From Oxalobacteraceae bacterium UBA6704 (GTDB lineage: Bacteria > Pseudomonadota > Gammaproteobacteria > Burkholderiales > Burkholderiaceae_D), in contig DKJA01000154.1 in the NCBI GenBank assembly GCA_002454505.1, positions 18,986 to 82,985 of the forward strand: a stretch of 64,000 bases of DNA. Direction: 5' to 3'. How positions within the stretch are numbered: position 1 is the first letter of the stretch; the number at the start of each line of letters is the position of its first letter. A model generated the notes under the pieces. The model was not told where the DNA came from, did not search any database, and saw only the letters and a list, made by a program, of their open reading frames with translations. Below, one piece after another: positions 1-8,927 of this stretch. Made by a program: the position numbers and the translations under genes.

Positions 1-2
1 CC

Positions 3-269
3 AAGATCGTCGAACACGCGCCCGCCCTGATCTTCTGCGACATCCTGATGCCCCGGCTGGACGGTTACCAGACCTGCGCGCTGATCAAGAAAAGCGCGAA
101 GTTCCACGCCACCCCCGTCCTGATGCTGTCGTCGAAGGACGGCCTGTTCGACCGCGCGCGCGGCGCGATGGTCGGTTCCGCCGCCTACCTGACCAAGCCC
201 TTCAGCAAGGACAGCCTGCTGGCCGCCGTGCGCGAGCACACCGGCACGGGTGCCCCAACACACATATAA
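3..269 (+). CDS. pilG: Twitching motility response regulator PilG, 5'-truncated by the window edge
   Basis: The window opens inside this gene; 88 codons remain before TAA. The remnant has the second half of a CheY-like receiver: the phospho-acceptor Asp in the stretch FCDILMPRLDGYQ, the conserved Ser in LMLSSKD, and the Lys of YLTKPFS. No output domain follows, so it is a single-domain receiver. It is the first of five co-directional genes in the order known for type IV pilus chemosensory systems (PilG, PilH, PilI, PilJ, ChpA/PilL). In that family the kinase ChpA phosphorylates PilG, which promotes pilus extension. The name rests on gene order and receiver type; from the fragment alone PilG and PilH would be hard to separate. 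Confidence 0.85.
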   Translation, partial: KIVEHAPALIFCDILMPRLDGYQTCALIKKSAKFHATPVLMLSSKDGLFDRARGAMVGSAAYLTKPFSKDSLLAAVREHTGTGAPTHI

Positions 270-288
270 CAGGACCACCGAGGCAAGC

Positions 289-654
289 ATGGCTATCCGC
301 AGAATTCTCATCGTCGACGATTCGCCCACCGAACGTTACTACCTGTCCGACATCCTGACCCGCAACGGCTACCTGGTGACGACGGCGGAAAACGGCGAAC
401 AGGCGCTGGAACAGATCCGCGCGGACAAGCCGGAGCTGATCCTGATGGACGTCGTGATGCCCGGCGCGAACGGCTTCCAGGTCACGCGCTCGATCGCCCG
501 CGATCCGGCGCTGCAGGACGTGCCGGTGATCATCTGCTCGTCGAAGAACCAGGAAACCGACCGCATCTGGGGCCTGCGCCAGGGCGCCAAGGAATACCTC
601 GTCAAGCCGGTCGCGGCGGCGGACCTGCTGTCCACGATCGAAGCGCTCGGCTGA
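289..654 (+). CDS. pilH: Twitching motility response regulator PilH
   Basis: A 121-residue single-domain receiver. Acidic residues of the active site are in the N-terminal ILIVDDSPTERYYL, the phospho-acceptor is Asp54 in LILMDVVMPGANGF, and the conserved Lys is in EYLVKPVAA. The start is the ATG at 289, with a GAGG five bases upstream; the open frame extends back to 250 but would overlap pilG and lacks the family N-terminus. In characterised systems PilH acts as a phosphate sink or promotes retraction. Its TGA overlaps the ATG of the next gene by one base, which suggests translational coupling. Confidence 0.9.
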   Translation: MAIRRILIVDDSPTERYYLSDILTRNGYLVTTAENGEQALEQIRADKPELILMDVVMPGANGFQVTRSIARDPALQDVPVIICSSKNQETDRIWGLRQGAKEYLVKPVAAADLLSTIEALG

Positions 655-1220
655 TGGCGCGCCCGGAGCACGACGAGACCCCCATCCAGGACGGCGAACG
701 CCGCAGCCGCCTGCGCCAGTACCAGGTGCAGCTGCTTGAACGCATGCAGGCCGCGCAGGGCGCCGCCGTGGCCACCGGCCGCGAACTGGGCGTGCTGGTC
801 GGCGGCCGCCACTGCCTGCTGGACCTGACGCAGGCCGGCGAGATCGTGCCGCAGCAGGCCATCACCGGCGTGCCGCTGACGCAGCCGTGGTACCTGGGCC
901 TGGCCAATGTGCGCGGCAACCTGACCGGCATCGTCGACCTGGCGCACTACCTGGGCGACGCCGCTGCCGCGCCCGGGCCCGAGGCGCGGCTGCTGACGTT
1001 CTCGCCGTCCCTCGGCCTGCCGTGCGCGCTGCTGGTGGCGCGCGTGCTGGGCCTGCGCCGGCTGGCCGACATGCAGGCGCAGGGCCACGATGACGCGGCG
1101 CCGGCCTGGTGTGCCGAGCGCTATGTGGACGGCGACGGCCAGGCGTGGCTGCGCCTCGACCTGGCGCGGCTGGTGCGCGAGCCGCGCTTTCTGCACGTCG
1201 GGCTGCTGGCCGGTCAATGA
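654..1220 (+). CDS. pilI: CheW-like coupling protein PilI
   Basis: A 188-residue CheW-domain protein. The domain spans roughly residues 45-185, with the recognisable GLANVRGNLTGIVDL stretch corresponding to the NLRG region of CheW. The first ~40 residues are charged and probably helical. CheW proteins link the receptor (here PilJ) to the CheA-type kinase (here ChpA). ATG overlaps the pilH stop by one base. The length matches PilI rather than the shorter flagellar CheW, and the neighbours make the assignment firm. Confidence 0.88.
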   Translation: MARPEHDETPIQDGERRSRLRQYQVQLLERMQAAQGAAVATGRELGVLVGGRHCLLDLTQAGEIVPQQAITGVPLTQPWYLGLANVRGNLTGIVDLAHYLGDAAAAPGPEARLLTFSPSLGLPCALLVARVLGLRRLADMQAQGHDDAAPAWCAERYVDGDGQAWLRLDLARLVREPRFLHVGLLAGQ

Positions 1221-1266
1221 TCACGATGCACATCGGGACGCAACTGAGGATGCAACAGGGGACGCC

Positions 1267-3531
1267 ATGGGATTGAGGTTTACATCACGCGCACGCAGCC
1301 AGGACAGCCAGGGTCCGGATTCGCAGTTCGCCTATGACGTGGCGGACGGCGCGGCGGCCGATACGCCGCTGCGGCTGCGCGATGCGCTGCGCCGCGGCGA
1401 CCGGGAACGCGTCGCCGCGCCGGACACCGAGTCCGCCTTCCGGCTGCCGCTGATCGGCCACCTGCCGCCGCAGCGCCAGCTCAGCTACCTGGTCACCGCG
1501 CTGGCCGTCAGCGTGGCGTTGTCCGCCGGCTTCGTCGCCTTGAACGTCCATTACAGCGCGGTCGGCGCGGCCGGCACGCAGCTGGCCGGCGACGCGCTGA
1601 TGCACTCGCAGCGCATCGGCAAGGCGGCGCCGAACGCCGTGCAGGGCAATGCCGAAGCGTTCCGCCAGCTGGAGGAAAGCCGGCGCGAACTGGGCAGCGA
1701 CCTGGCCCTGATGCAGGGCGGCGGCAGCTACAAGGGGCGCAGCGTGGATGCCGCGTCGGGCGACCTGCTGCGGGCCGTGAACGGCGCGCGCACGCAATGG
1801 GCGGCCACCGACCGTGCCGCCGACACGATCCTGCGCCACCGCGCCGACCTGGCCGGCGTGGACAAGGCGCTGCGCGGCCTCGGTGCGCTGTCGCCGCAGC
1901 TGCTGGAACAGGCCGAAGAGATTGCCGCGCTGCGCATGGCGAACGGCGCCGGCGCCCGCGAGGCGGCCGCGCTGGGCCGGCTGGCCATGCTGACGCAGCG
2001 GATGAGCCGCGGCGCGGCGGAATTCCTGACGGCCGGCGGCATCAGCTCGGAAACGGCGTTCCAGCTGGGCCGCGACATCACCACCTTCCGCGCCATCGTC
2101 GACGCATTCCTGAACGGCAGCCCGGCGCTGGGCATTCCCGCCGCCCGCGAAGCGGACGTGCGCGAGCGCGTCACCGCGCTGCAGGCCGATTTCGAGCAGT
2201 ACCAGGCGCAGGCCGGCGCGATCCTGGGCCGGCTGGACCGCTTCATGGCGGCCAAGACGGCCGAACGGCAGATCTTCGCGCAGAACGAAACGCTGCGCCA
2301 GAGCCTCGCCGGCCTGCAGGACACTTACCGCAGCGCGCAGGGTGAGCTGAACTGGACGTTCTGGCTGATGGTGGCCGGCGGCATGCTGACCTTGCTGACG
2401 GGCGCCGCCATCGGCCGCGTGCTGCTGCAGGATTCGCACAGCCGCACGCGCGGCGCGGAACGCCGCCGGCAGCAGGCGGAAACGCTGCGGCTGCAGGCGC
2501 AGCAGAAGGAAGAGGAGGCCAAGGCCACCAATGCGCAGAACCAGGCGGCCATCCTGCGGCTGATGAACGAACTGCAGGAGGTGGCGGACGGCGACCTGAC
2601 CGTGCAGGCCACCGTGTCGGAAGACATCACCGGCGCGATCGCCGACTCGGTCAACTACACGGTCGAGGAATTGCGCGGCCTGGTCGGCCGCGTGACGGCG
2701 ACGGCGGCGCAGGTCGATGCCGCATCGACACAGGCGCAGGACGTGGCCAGCGACCTGCTGGGCGCATCGCAGCAGCAGGCGCGCGAGATCCGCGACGCCA
2801 GCGCCACCGTGCTGCGCATGGCGGCCGAGATCACCGACGTGTCGCAGTCGGCCGCCGAATCGGCCGACGTGGCGCGCCAGTCGGTGGCGGCGGCGCGGCA
2901 GGGCGCCACGGCCGTGCAGAACGCGATCGCCGGCATGAACGACATCCGCGACCAGATCCAGGAAACGTCGAAGCGCATCAAGCGCCTCGGCGAATCGTCG
3001 CAGGAGATCGGCGAGATCACCGAACTGATTTCCGACATCACCGAGCAGACCAATGTGCTGGCGCTGAACGCGGCGATCCAGGCCGCATCGGCCGGCGAGG
3101 CGGGCCGGGGCTTTTCCGTCGTCGCCGAAGAGGTGCAGCGGCTGGCGGAGCGTTCCGGCTCGGCGGCCAGGCAGATCGGCGCGCTGGTGCGCACCATCCA
3201 GACCGACACGCACGATGCGGTGGCCGCGATGGAGCGCTCGACGCAAGGCGTGGTCGACGGCGCCAGGCTGTCCGATGCGGCCGGCGCCGCGCTGGAAGAC
3301 ATCGAGCAGGTGTCGAACCGGCTGGCCGAACTGATCGCGGGCATCTCCCGCGCGACGGGCACGCAGGCGACATCGGCCAGCGGCGTGGCGCAGAACATCG
3401 GCCACATCCTGCAGGTGACGGAACTGACGCAGGACGGCACGCAACAGACGGCGCAATCGGTGCGGCAACTGGCCGTGCTGGCGCAGGAACTGAAGGACTC
3501 CGTGTCGCGGTTCCGCATTTCGTCGAGTTGA
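1267..3531 (+). CDS. pilJ: Type IV pilus methyl-accepting chemoreceptor PilJ
   Basis: A 754-residue inner-membrane chemoreceptor. A hydrophobic segment at about residues 72-94 and a second at about 361-387 bracket a ~265-residue periplasmic region rich in helices, as in the PilJ sensor module. A HAMP-like linker follows, then a long coiled-coil signalling domain with the conserved hairpin tip around EQTNVLALNAAIQAASAGEA (about residues 592-612). The ATG at 1267 has CAGGGGA upstream; the frame is open further back to 1090, but that part overlaps pilI in another frame and is not family-like. PilJ is thought to sense pilus or surface signals and to control the ChpA kinase through PilI. Confidence 0.92.
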   Translation: MGLRFTSRARSQDSQGPDSQFAYDVADGAAADTPLRLRDALRRGDRERVAAPDTESAFRLPLIGHLPPQRQLSYLVTALAVSVALSAGFVALNVHYSAVGAAGTQLAGDALMHSQRIGKAAPNAVQGNAEAFRQLEESRRELGSDLALMQGGGSYKGRSVDAASGDLLRAVNGARTQWAATDRAADTILRHRADLAGVDKALRGLGALSPQLLEQAEEIAALRMANGAGAREAAALGRLAMLTQRMSRGAAEFLTAGGISSETAFQLGRDITTFRAIVDAFLNGSPALGIPAAREADVRERVTALQADFEQYQAQAGAILGRLDRFMAAKTAERQIFAQNETLRQSLAGLQDTYRSAQGELNWTFWLMVAGGMLTLLTGAAIGRVLLQDSHSRTRGAERRRQQAETLRLQAQQKEEEAKATNAQNQAAILRLMNELQEVADGDLTVQATVSEDITGAIADSVNYTVEELRGLVGRVTATAAQVDAASTQAQDVASDLLGASQQQAREIRDASATVLRMAAEITDVSQSAAESADVARQSVAAARQGATAVQNAIAGMNDIRDQIQETSKRIKRLGESSQEIGEITELISDITEQTNVLALNAAIQAASAGEAGRGFSVVAEEVQRLAERSGSAARQIGALVRTIQTDTHDAVAAMERSTQGVVDGARLSDAAGAALEDIEQVSNRLAELIAGISRATGTQATSASGVAQNIGHILQVTELTQDGTQQTAQSVRQLAVLAQELKDSVSRFRISSS

Positions 3532-3574
3532 CCATTCATCCAGCCGACAGGCTAGCTATCAAGAGAACCAGGCA

Positions 3575-6500
3575 ATGAGCGATACCGATTCGACCCCGCA
3601 TACTTTCGACCCCGGCCCGCTGTCGTGGGTGATGGCGGAAATCCGCGAAGCGCTGGCGCGTTCCCGCACGGCGCTGTTCGAGGCCGGCGGCCTGGACCAG
3701 GAAGACCAGGCCACCGCGCTGCGGCTGGCGAAATCCCACCTGCACCAGGCGCATGGCGCGCTGCTGATGGTGGACGTCGAAGGCGTCGCCGTGCTGACGC
3801 AACTGGCCGAGGAAGCGCTGGACCGCTTCAAGGACGGCACCGTCAAATGCAGTGCCGACAACGCGCAGGCGATCGGCGCGCTGTACCAGGCGCTGGTCGA
3901 ATACCTGGAAGAGCTGCTGGACGGCGCGCCGTCGCAGCCGGTACGGCTGTTCCCCTACTACCGCGACGTGCAGCAGATGCTGGGCGCAACGCGCAATCAT
4001 CCGGGCGACCTGTTTTTCGTGGACCTGGCCCGCACCCCTGATTTCCCCGCCGCCGAAGGCGCCGAGGCGCCCGACTACGGCGCCCTGCGCCAGCGCTTCG
4101 AGCGCGCGCTGCTGCCTTACCTGAAGTCCGGCGATCCGGCGCAGGCGCAGCCGCTGGCCGAAGTGATTGCCGAAGTGGCCGGGGCCCAGGTCGATGCCCG
4201 CGCGCACGCGTTCTGGCTGGCGCTGCAGGCCTTTGCCGAACTGGTGGCGCAGGGCCAGGTGCCGGGCGGCGTCTACGTCAAGCAGCTGTTCGGCGCGGCC
4301 AACCTGCAGATGCGCCGGCTGGCGCAGGGCGCGCCGGAGACGCCGGACGGCGTGCTGCGCGATGCGCTGTTCTTCGTGGCCGCGGCCGATGCCGGCGACC
4401 TGCCGCCGCTGGCGGGCCGGTTGCGTGCCGGCTGGCGCCTGGATGGCCTGGTGCCGGCCGATTATGCGGAAAAGCGCTACGGCCGTATCGATGCCGATGC
4501 ACTGGTGCGCGCCAACGAGGGCCTGGCGCAGGCCCGCGCCGCGTGGCAGCGCCTGGAGCAGGGCGACACGTCCGCACAGGCGGACTTTGCACCGGCGCTG
4601 GCCGTGGTTGCCGCGGCCAGCGACAAGCTGGGCATCGCGGCATTGGCCGCGCTGATGCGGCAGGTGGCCGACGTGGCGACCAGTTTTGCCGATACCGGAC
4701 ACAGCGAACCGCTGGGCCTCGAGATGGCGTCGGCGCTGCTGTTTGCCGGCCATGGGCTGGACCAGATCCGCCACCTGCCGGACGATTTCGCGGCCAGCGC
4801 CGACACCATCGTCGCGCGGCTGCAGGCCCTCGTGGCCGGCGACGTACCGCCGGAACCGGCCCAGTGGCAACAGGGTCTGGCCCGCCGCATGCGGCAGGAC
4901 GACACGGTGGTGGCGCTGTCGCAGCAGGTCAAGGCGGCGCTGCGCGAAGTGGAAAACGTGCTGGACCAGTACCAGGCCACGCCGGACGACAGGGCGCCGC
5001 TGGCGGCGCTGAGCCGCGTGCTGCACCAGGTGGAAGGCGCGCTGGCCGTCGCGGACCAGCCGGATGCGCAGCAGGCGGCAGCCCATGTGCGGCGCGAAGT
5101 GGAGCTGCTGGCGCAGCAGGATGACGATGCGGCGGCGCAGGCGCGCCGGCTGGACGGCATCGCCCAGAACGTCGGTGCGCTGGGCTTCTTCACCGACATG
5201 ATGGCGCAGAACGCCGCCGGTGCCCGCGAGCGTTTCGCCTTCGATGCGGCGCAGGGCACGTTCCGCGCCGTCCCGTTCCGCAAGATGGCCGGCGCCGAGT
5301 CGATCCCCGTGCTGGACGAGCCGGTGGCACCGCCGGAAGACGCCGCACCGGAAGGGCAGGCCACGACGCCGCCGGGCGCCGCCGATGCCGCGATCGAGGA
5401 GGAGCTGCTGGAGATCTTCATCGGCGAAGCGCAGGAAGTGCTGGCCTTCGTCGATACGGCGCTGCCGCAGCCGGGCAATGAAGCGGCAGCCGATCTGGCG
5501 CCGCTGCGCCGCGCCTTCCACACGCTCAAGGGCAGCGGCCGGATGGTGGGCCTGAACCAGTTCGCCGACGGCGCCGCCGCGCTCGAGAAGACGCTCAATA
5601 CCTGGGTGGCCGAGGAGCGGCCGGCCACCACGGCGTTGCGTGAGCTGCTGGAGTGGACGACCGCGGAAATGCACGCGTGGGTGGACGAGCTGGTGGCGAA
5701 GGGCGTCTCGACGCGCAGCGCGGCGCCGCTGGTGGCCGCCGCCGCATGCGTGCGGGACGGCGAAGCGTTCGTGCTGCCGGATGCGCCGCGCCACATCGAG
5801 CCGCCGCCGGCCGAACCATACATTACGGACGAAAACCTCACTGACGAAAACGTCACCGAGGAACCTGCCCCCGCGGACGACAACATGCGGTTCGTCGGCC
5901 GCCTCGCCGTGCCGGCGCCGCTGTTCGACATCTATGTGACGGAAGCGAATGCGCTGGCCCGCTCGCTGGCCGGCGATTTCGAGGCATGGCGCCTGATGGA
6001 GGAAAGCGATCCGGCCACGCTGCAGTCGGCGCACACGCTGGCCGGCACGTCCGGTACCGTCGGCTTCAAGGCGCTGCGCGACCTGGCTTGCGCGCTGGAA
6101 CGCACGCTGGAGGTGGCGCCATCTGCGTTGCCCGATCCGGCCCAATACGACCTGTTCGACTTCGCGATTGCCCGCATCCGCCAGATGCTGGACAGCTTCG
6201 CGGCCGGCGACATGCCGGCGGACCAGCCGGAACTGATCGCGGCACTGGAACAGCTGCACGACGAACTGGCCCGCACCGACGGCACGGCGCCCGAGCTGGA
6301 AGCGCGGCTGGACAGCCTGCTGCCGGCCGACGCGCCGCCGCCCGATACGGGCGAGCTGGCGGCAAGGCTCGATGCGCTGTTCGCGGACACCTACCACGCG
6401 CTGATCGCCGATCCGCCGCAGGCGCCGGCGCGCAACGCCGCGCCGCCGGCCCCGCAACTGATCACGCAGGACGAATCGATCGACGACCTGTTCGCGTCCG

Positions 6501-8833
6501 CCTTCGAAGACGCGCTGGCCGAACCGCCGCTGACGCAGGCGGCCGGCACAGTACAGGAAAGCGAAGCGGAAACCGCGGTGGAAAGCGCGCCGCCGCCGGC
6601 TGCCGCCGAAGCGCCGGTGCAACCGGAAGAAGCGTTGGAAGACAAAGTTCCGGCGCCGGCCTTGCCGGAACCGGAAGTCCAGCCGGTGGCGGACGAACTG
6701 GATGCCGACCTGCTGCCCGTCTTCATCGAAGAGGGTGCCGACCTGCTGCCGCAAGTGGGCGCCGCGCTGCGCGCCTGGCAGCACGCGCCGGACGACATGG
6801 CGCACGCCGCCACGCTGCAACGGCTGCTGCATACGCTGAAGGGCAGTGCGCGGATGGCCGGTGCGATGCGCCTGGGCCAGCACGCGCACGAGATGGAAAC
6901 GTATATCGAGGCGATGGCCAGCCCGTCGCCGCACGCGTTCGAGGAGTTGCTGGCCCATTACGACCATGCGCTGCTGCTGTTCGAACAGCTGCAGCAGCCG
7001 GTGGCCGATACGCCCGTCGCCAGCGCCGGACAGGAACCGGCCCAGGAGGCGGTTGCCGCCGCGCCGCTGGTGCGCGTGCGCGCCGACATCCTCGACCGCC
7101 TCGTCAACCAGGCCGGCGAAGTGTCGATCACCCGTTCGCGGCTGGAAAACGAAGTGGGCTCGCTGCGCACGTCGCTGGCCGACTTCCACGACAACGTGGG
7201 CCGGCTGCGCCGGCTGCTGCGCGAAGTGGAAGTGCAGGCCGAGTCGCAGATCGCGTCGCGGCTGTCGATCTCCGGCGAGCGCGAATTCGATCCGCTGGAA
7301 TTCGACCGCTTCACCCGCCTGCAGGAACTGACGCGGATGATGGCCGAAAGCGTGGACGACGTGGCGTCGTTCCACGAAAGCCTGGTGCGCTCGGTCGATG
7401 GCGCCAGCGACGACCTGGTGCAGCAGGGCCGCCTGACGCGGGACCTGCAGCGCGACCTGATGCGGGTGCGGATGGTGCCGTTCGCCAGCATCGCCGAACG
7501 GTTGTATCGCGTGGCGCGGCAAAGTTCGAAGGAGCTGGACAAGCGCGTCAACCTCGACATCCGCGGCGGCAATGTGGAGATGGACCGGGGCGTGCTGGAA
7601 AGGATGGCCGCGCCGTTCGAACACCTGCTGCGCAACGCGATCGTGCACGGCATCGAATCGCGCGACGCGCGTGCCGCCGCCGGCAAGGAGGAAACCGGCG
7701 AAGTGCTGGTCGAGGCCAGCCAGCAGGGCAATGAAGTGGTGCTGGAATTCTCCGACGACGGCGCCGGCCTCGACCTGGAACGCATCCGTGCCAAGGCGCG
7801 CGACCTGGGATTATTGGGGACGGAAGAAACAGTGGACGACGCGCAGGCGGCCAACCTGATCTTCGAGCCGGGCTTCTCGACGGCCGACGCGCTGACCGAG
7901 CTGGCCGGCCGCGGCGTGGGCATGGATGTCGTGCGTGCCGAAGCGCAGGGCCTGGGCGGCCGCGTCGAAACCACCAGCGAAGCAGGCAAAGGCACGCGCT
8001 TCACGATCCACGTGCCGCTGACGCTGGCCGTCACGCAGGTGGTGCTGGTGGCTGCTGGCGGGCGCACGCATGCGGTGCCGGCAGCGCTGGTCGAGCAGGT
8101 GCTGCACGTGAAGGCCGATGCGCTGGAAGCGGGCACGGTGGACCTGCAGGGCCAGCCATTGGTCTTGCATTATCTGCCGGCGCTGCTGGGCGATGCGCAG
8201 GCGCGTCCGCTGGCGCAGCGTTCCGTGCCGGTGCTCGTGCTGCGGGCCGGCACCGACCGGCTGGCGCTGCGCGCCGACGAGATCCTCGGCAACCGTGAAG
8301 TGGTGGTGAAGAACACTGGCCCGCAACTGGCCCGCGTGCCCGGCATTGCCGGCGCCACCGTGCTGGGTTCCGGTGAGATCGTGCTGATCCTGAACCCGGT
8401 GGTGCTGGCGCAGCACGCGGCGCAGCATCCGGAACTGCAGGCGCCCGAACCGGCCGTGCATGCGGCGGCCGGCACGATCATGGTGGTCGACGATTCGCTG
8501 ACCGTCCGCAAGGTCACCCAGCGGCTGCTGGAACGGGAAGGCTATACGGTGGTGCTGGCCAAGGATGGCGTCGATGCGCTCGAACAGATCCGCGAACGGC
8601 AGCCGGACCTGATGCTGGTCGATATCGAGATGCCGCGGATGGACGGTTTCGACCTGACCCGCAACGTGCGCAGCGATGCCGCCACGCGCGACATCCCGAT
8701 CATCATGATCACGTCGCGCAGCGCCGACAAGCACCGCAACCATGCGATGCAGCTGGGCGTGAATGCGTATTTCGGCAAGCCGTTCCAGGAGACGATTCTG
8801 CTGGGCGCGATTGCGGGGCTATTGCCGAAATAG
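3575..8833 (+). CDS. chpA: Chemosensory hybrid histidine kinase ChpA/PilL
   Basis: A 1752-residue CheA-like hybrid kinase. Three Hpt-type domains are visible: His649 in FHTLKGSGRM, His820 in AHTLAGTSGT (a diverged site), and His1086 in LHTLKGSARM. A CheA dimerisation and HATPase core follows (about residues 1180-1500; N-box HLLRNAIVHGIE, G-box DDGAGLDLERI). Then come a CheW-like domain (about 1490-1620) and a C-terminal receiver with Asp1683 in MLVDIEMPRMDGF. The linkers are Ala/Pro/Glu-rich. Pseudomonas ChpA is about 700 residues longer with more Hpt domains, so this is a compact form. It is predicted to phosphorylate PilG and PilH. Spacing from pilJ is 43 bases and the ribosome site is weak (AGAGAACCAGG). 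Confidence 0.92.
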   Translation: MSDTDSTPHTFDPGPLSWVMAEIREALARSRTALFEAGGLDQEDQATALRLAKSHLHQAHGALLMVDVEGVAVLTQLAEEALDRFKDGTVKCSADNAQAIGALYQALVEYLEELLDGAPSQPVRLFPYYRDVQQMLGATRNHPGDLFFVDLARTPDFPAAEGAEAPDYGALRQRFERALLPYLKSGDPAQAQPLAEVIAEVAGAQVDARAHAFWLALQAFAELVAQGQVPGGVYVKQLFGAANLQMRRLAQGAPETPDGVLRDALFFVAAADAGDLPPLAGRLRAGWRLDGLVPADYAEKRYGRIDADALVRANEGLAQARAAWQRLEQGDTSAQADFAPALAVVAAASDKLGIAALAALMRQVADVATSFADTGHSEPLGLEMASALLFAGHGLDQIRHLPDDFAASADTIVARLQALVAGDVPPEPAQWQQGLARRMRQDDTVVALSQQVKAALREVENVLDQYQATPDDRAPLAALSRVLHQVEGALAVADQPDAQQAAAHVRREVELLAQQDDDAAAQARRLDGIAQNVGALGFFTDMMAQNAAGARERFAFDAAQGTFRAVPFRKMAGAESIPVLDEPVAPPEDAAPEGQATTPPGAADAAIEEELLEIFIGEAQEVLAFVDTALPQPGNEAAADLAPLRRAFHTLKGSGRMVGLNQFADGAAALEKTLNTWVAEERPATTALRELLEWTTAEMHAWVDELVAKGVSTRSAAPLVAAAACVRDGEAFVLPDAPRHIEPPPAEPYITDENLTDENVTEEPAPADDNMRFVGRLAVPAPLFDIYVTEANALARSLAGDFEAWRLMEESDPATLQSAHTLAGTSGTVGFKALRDLACALERTLEVAPSALPDPAQYDLFDFAIARIRQMLDSFAAGDMPADQPELIAALEQLHDELARTDGTAPELEARLDSLLPADAPPPDTGELAARLDALFADTYHALIADPPQAPARNAAPPAPQLITQDESIDDLFASAFEDALAEPPLTQAAGTVQESEAETAVESAPPPAAAEAPVQPEEALEDKVPAPALPEPEVQPVADELDADLLPVFIEEGADLLPQVGAALRAWQHAPDDMAHAATLQRLLHTLKGSARMAGAMRLGQHAHEMETYIEAMASPSPHAFEELLAHYDHALLLFEQLQQPVADTPVASAGQEPAQEAVAAAPLVRVRADILDRLVNQAGEVSITRSRLENEVGSLRTSLADFHDNVGRLRRLLREVEVQAESQIASRLSISGEREFDPLEFDRFTRLQELTRMMAESVDDVASFHESLVRSVDGASDDLVQQGRLTRDLQRDLMRVRMVPFASIAERLYRVARQSSKELDKRVNLDIRGGNVEMDRGVLERMAAPFEHLLRNAIVHGIESRDARAAAGKEETGEVLVEASQQGNEVVLEFSDDGAGLDLERIRAKARDLGLLGTEETVDDAQAANLIFEPGFSTADALTELAGRGVGMDVVRAEAQGLGGRVETTSEAGKGTRFTIHVPLTLAVTQVVLVAAGGRTHAVPAALVEQVLHVKADALEAGTVDLQGQPLVLHYLPALLGDAQARPLAQRSVPVLVLRAGTDRLALRADEILGNREVVVKNTGPQLARVPGIAGATVLGSGEIVLILNPVVLAQHAAQHPELQAPEPAVHAAAGTIMVVDDSLTVRKVTQRLLEREGYTVVLAKDGVDALEQIRERQPDLMLVDIEMPRMDGFDLTRNVRSDAATRDIPIIMITSRSADKHRNHAMQLGVNAYFGKPFQETILLGAIAGLLPK

Positions 8834-8838
8834 TGGAA

Positions 8839-8925
8839 GGGGACTGTCCCCGGGGTTGTCTTTGACTTTCCCAATCGCGGGCAGAAAAGCAACCCCGGGG
8901 ACAGTCCCCGCTGGGGACAGTCCCC
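8839..8925. repeat. GGGGACTGTCCCC-family intergenic dyad repeat, copy A1
   Basis: A 20-base arm starting GGGGACTGTCCCC (8839-8858) is matched by its perfect inverse at 8890-8909, leaving a 31-base loop. A third core, GGGGACAGTCCCC, follows at 8913-8925. The transcript could form a very stable hairpin in either direction. It fills the gap between the convergent chpA and photolyase genes, starting five bases after the chpA stop. Related elements are at 15169, 42206 and 52196. A bidirectional terminator role is an inference; there is no U-tract. Confidence 0.85.
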
Positions 8926-8927
8926 AA

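Noticed and set aside
5890..6100. Second Hpt-like block of ChpA as a functional phosphotransfer site
   Set aside because: His820 is present, but the surrounding AHTLAGTSGTVG lacks the conserved Lys-Gly, so I describe it as diverged and do not claim activity.
3536..7648. Very long minus-strand open frame (over 1300 codons) opposite chpA
   Set aside because: The translation is Arg/His/Gln-rich low-complexity sequence typical of the antisense of high-GC coding DNA, and the plus strand has a complete ChpA with all catalytic motifs.
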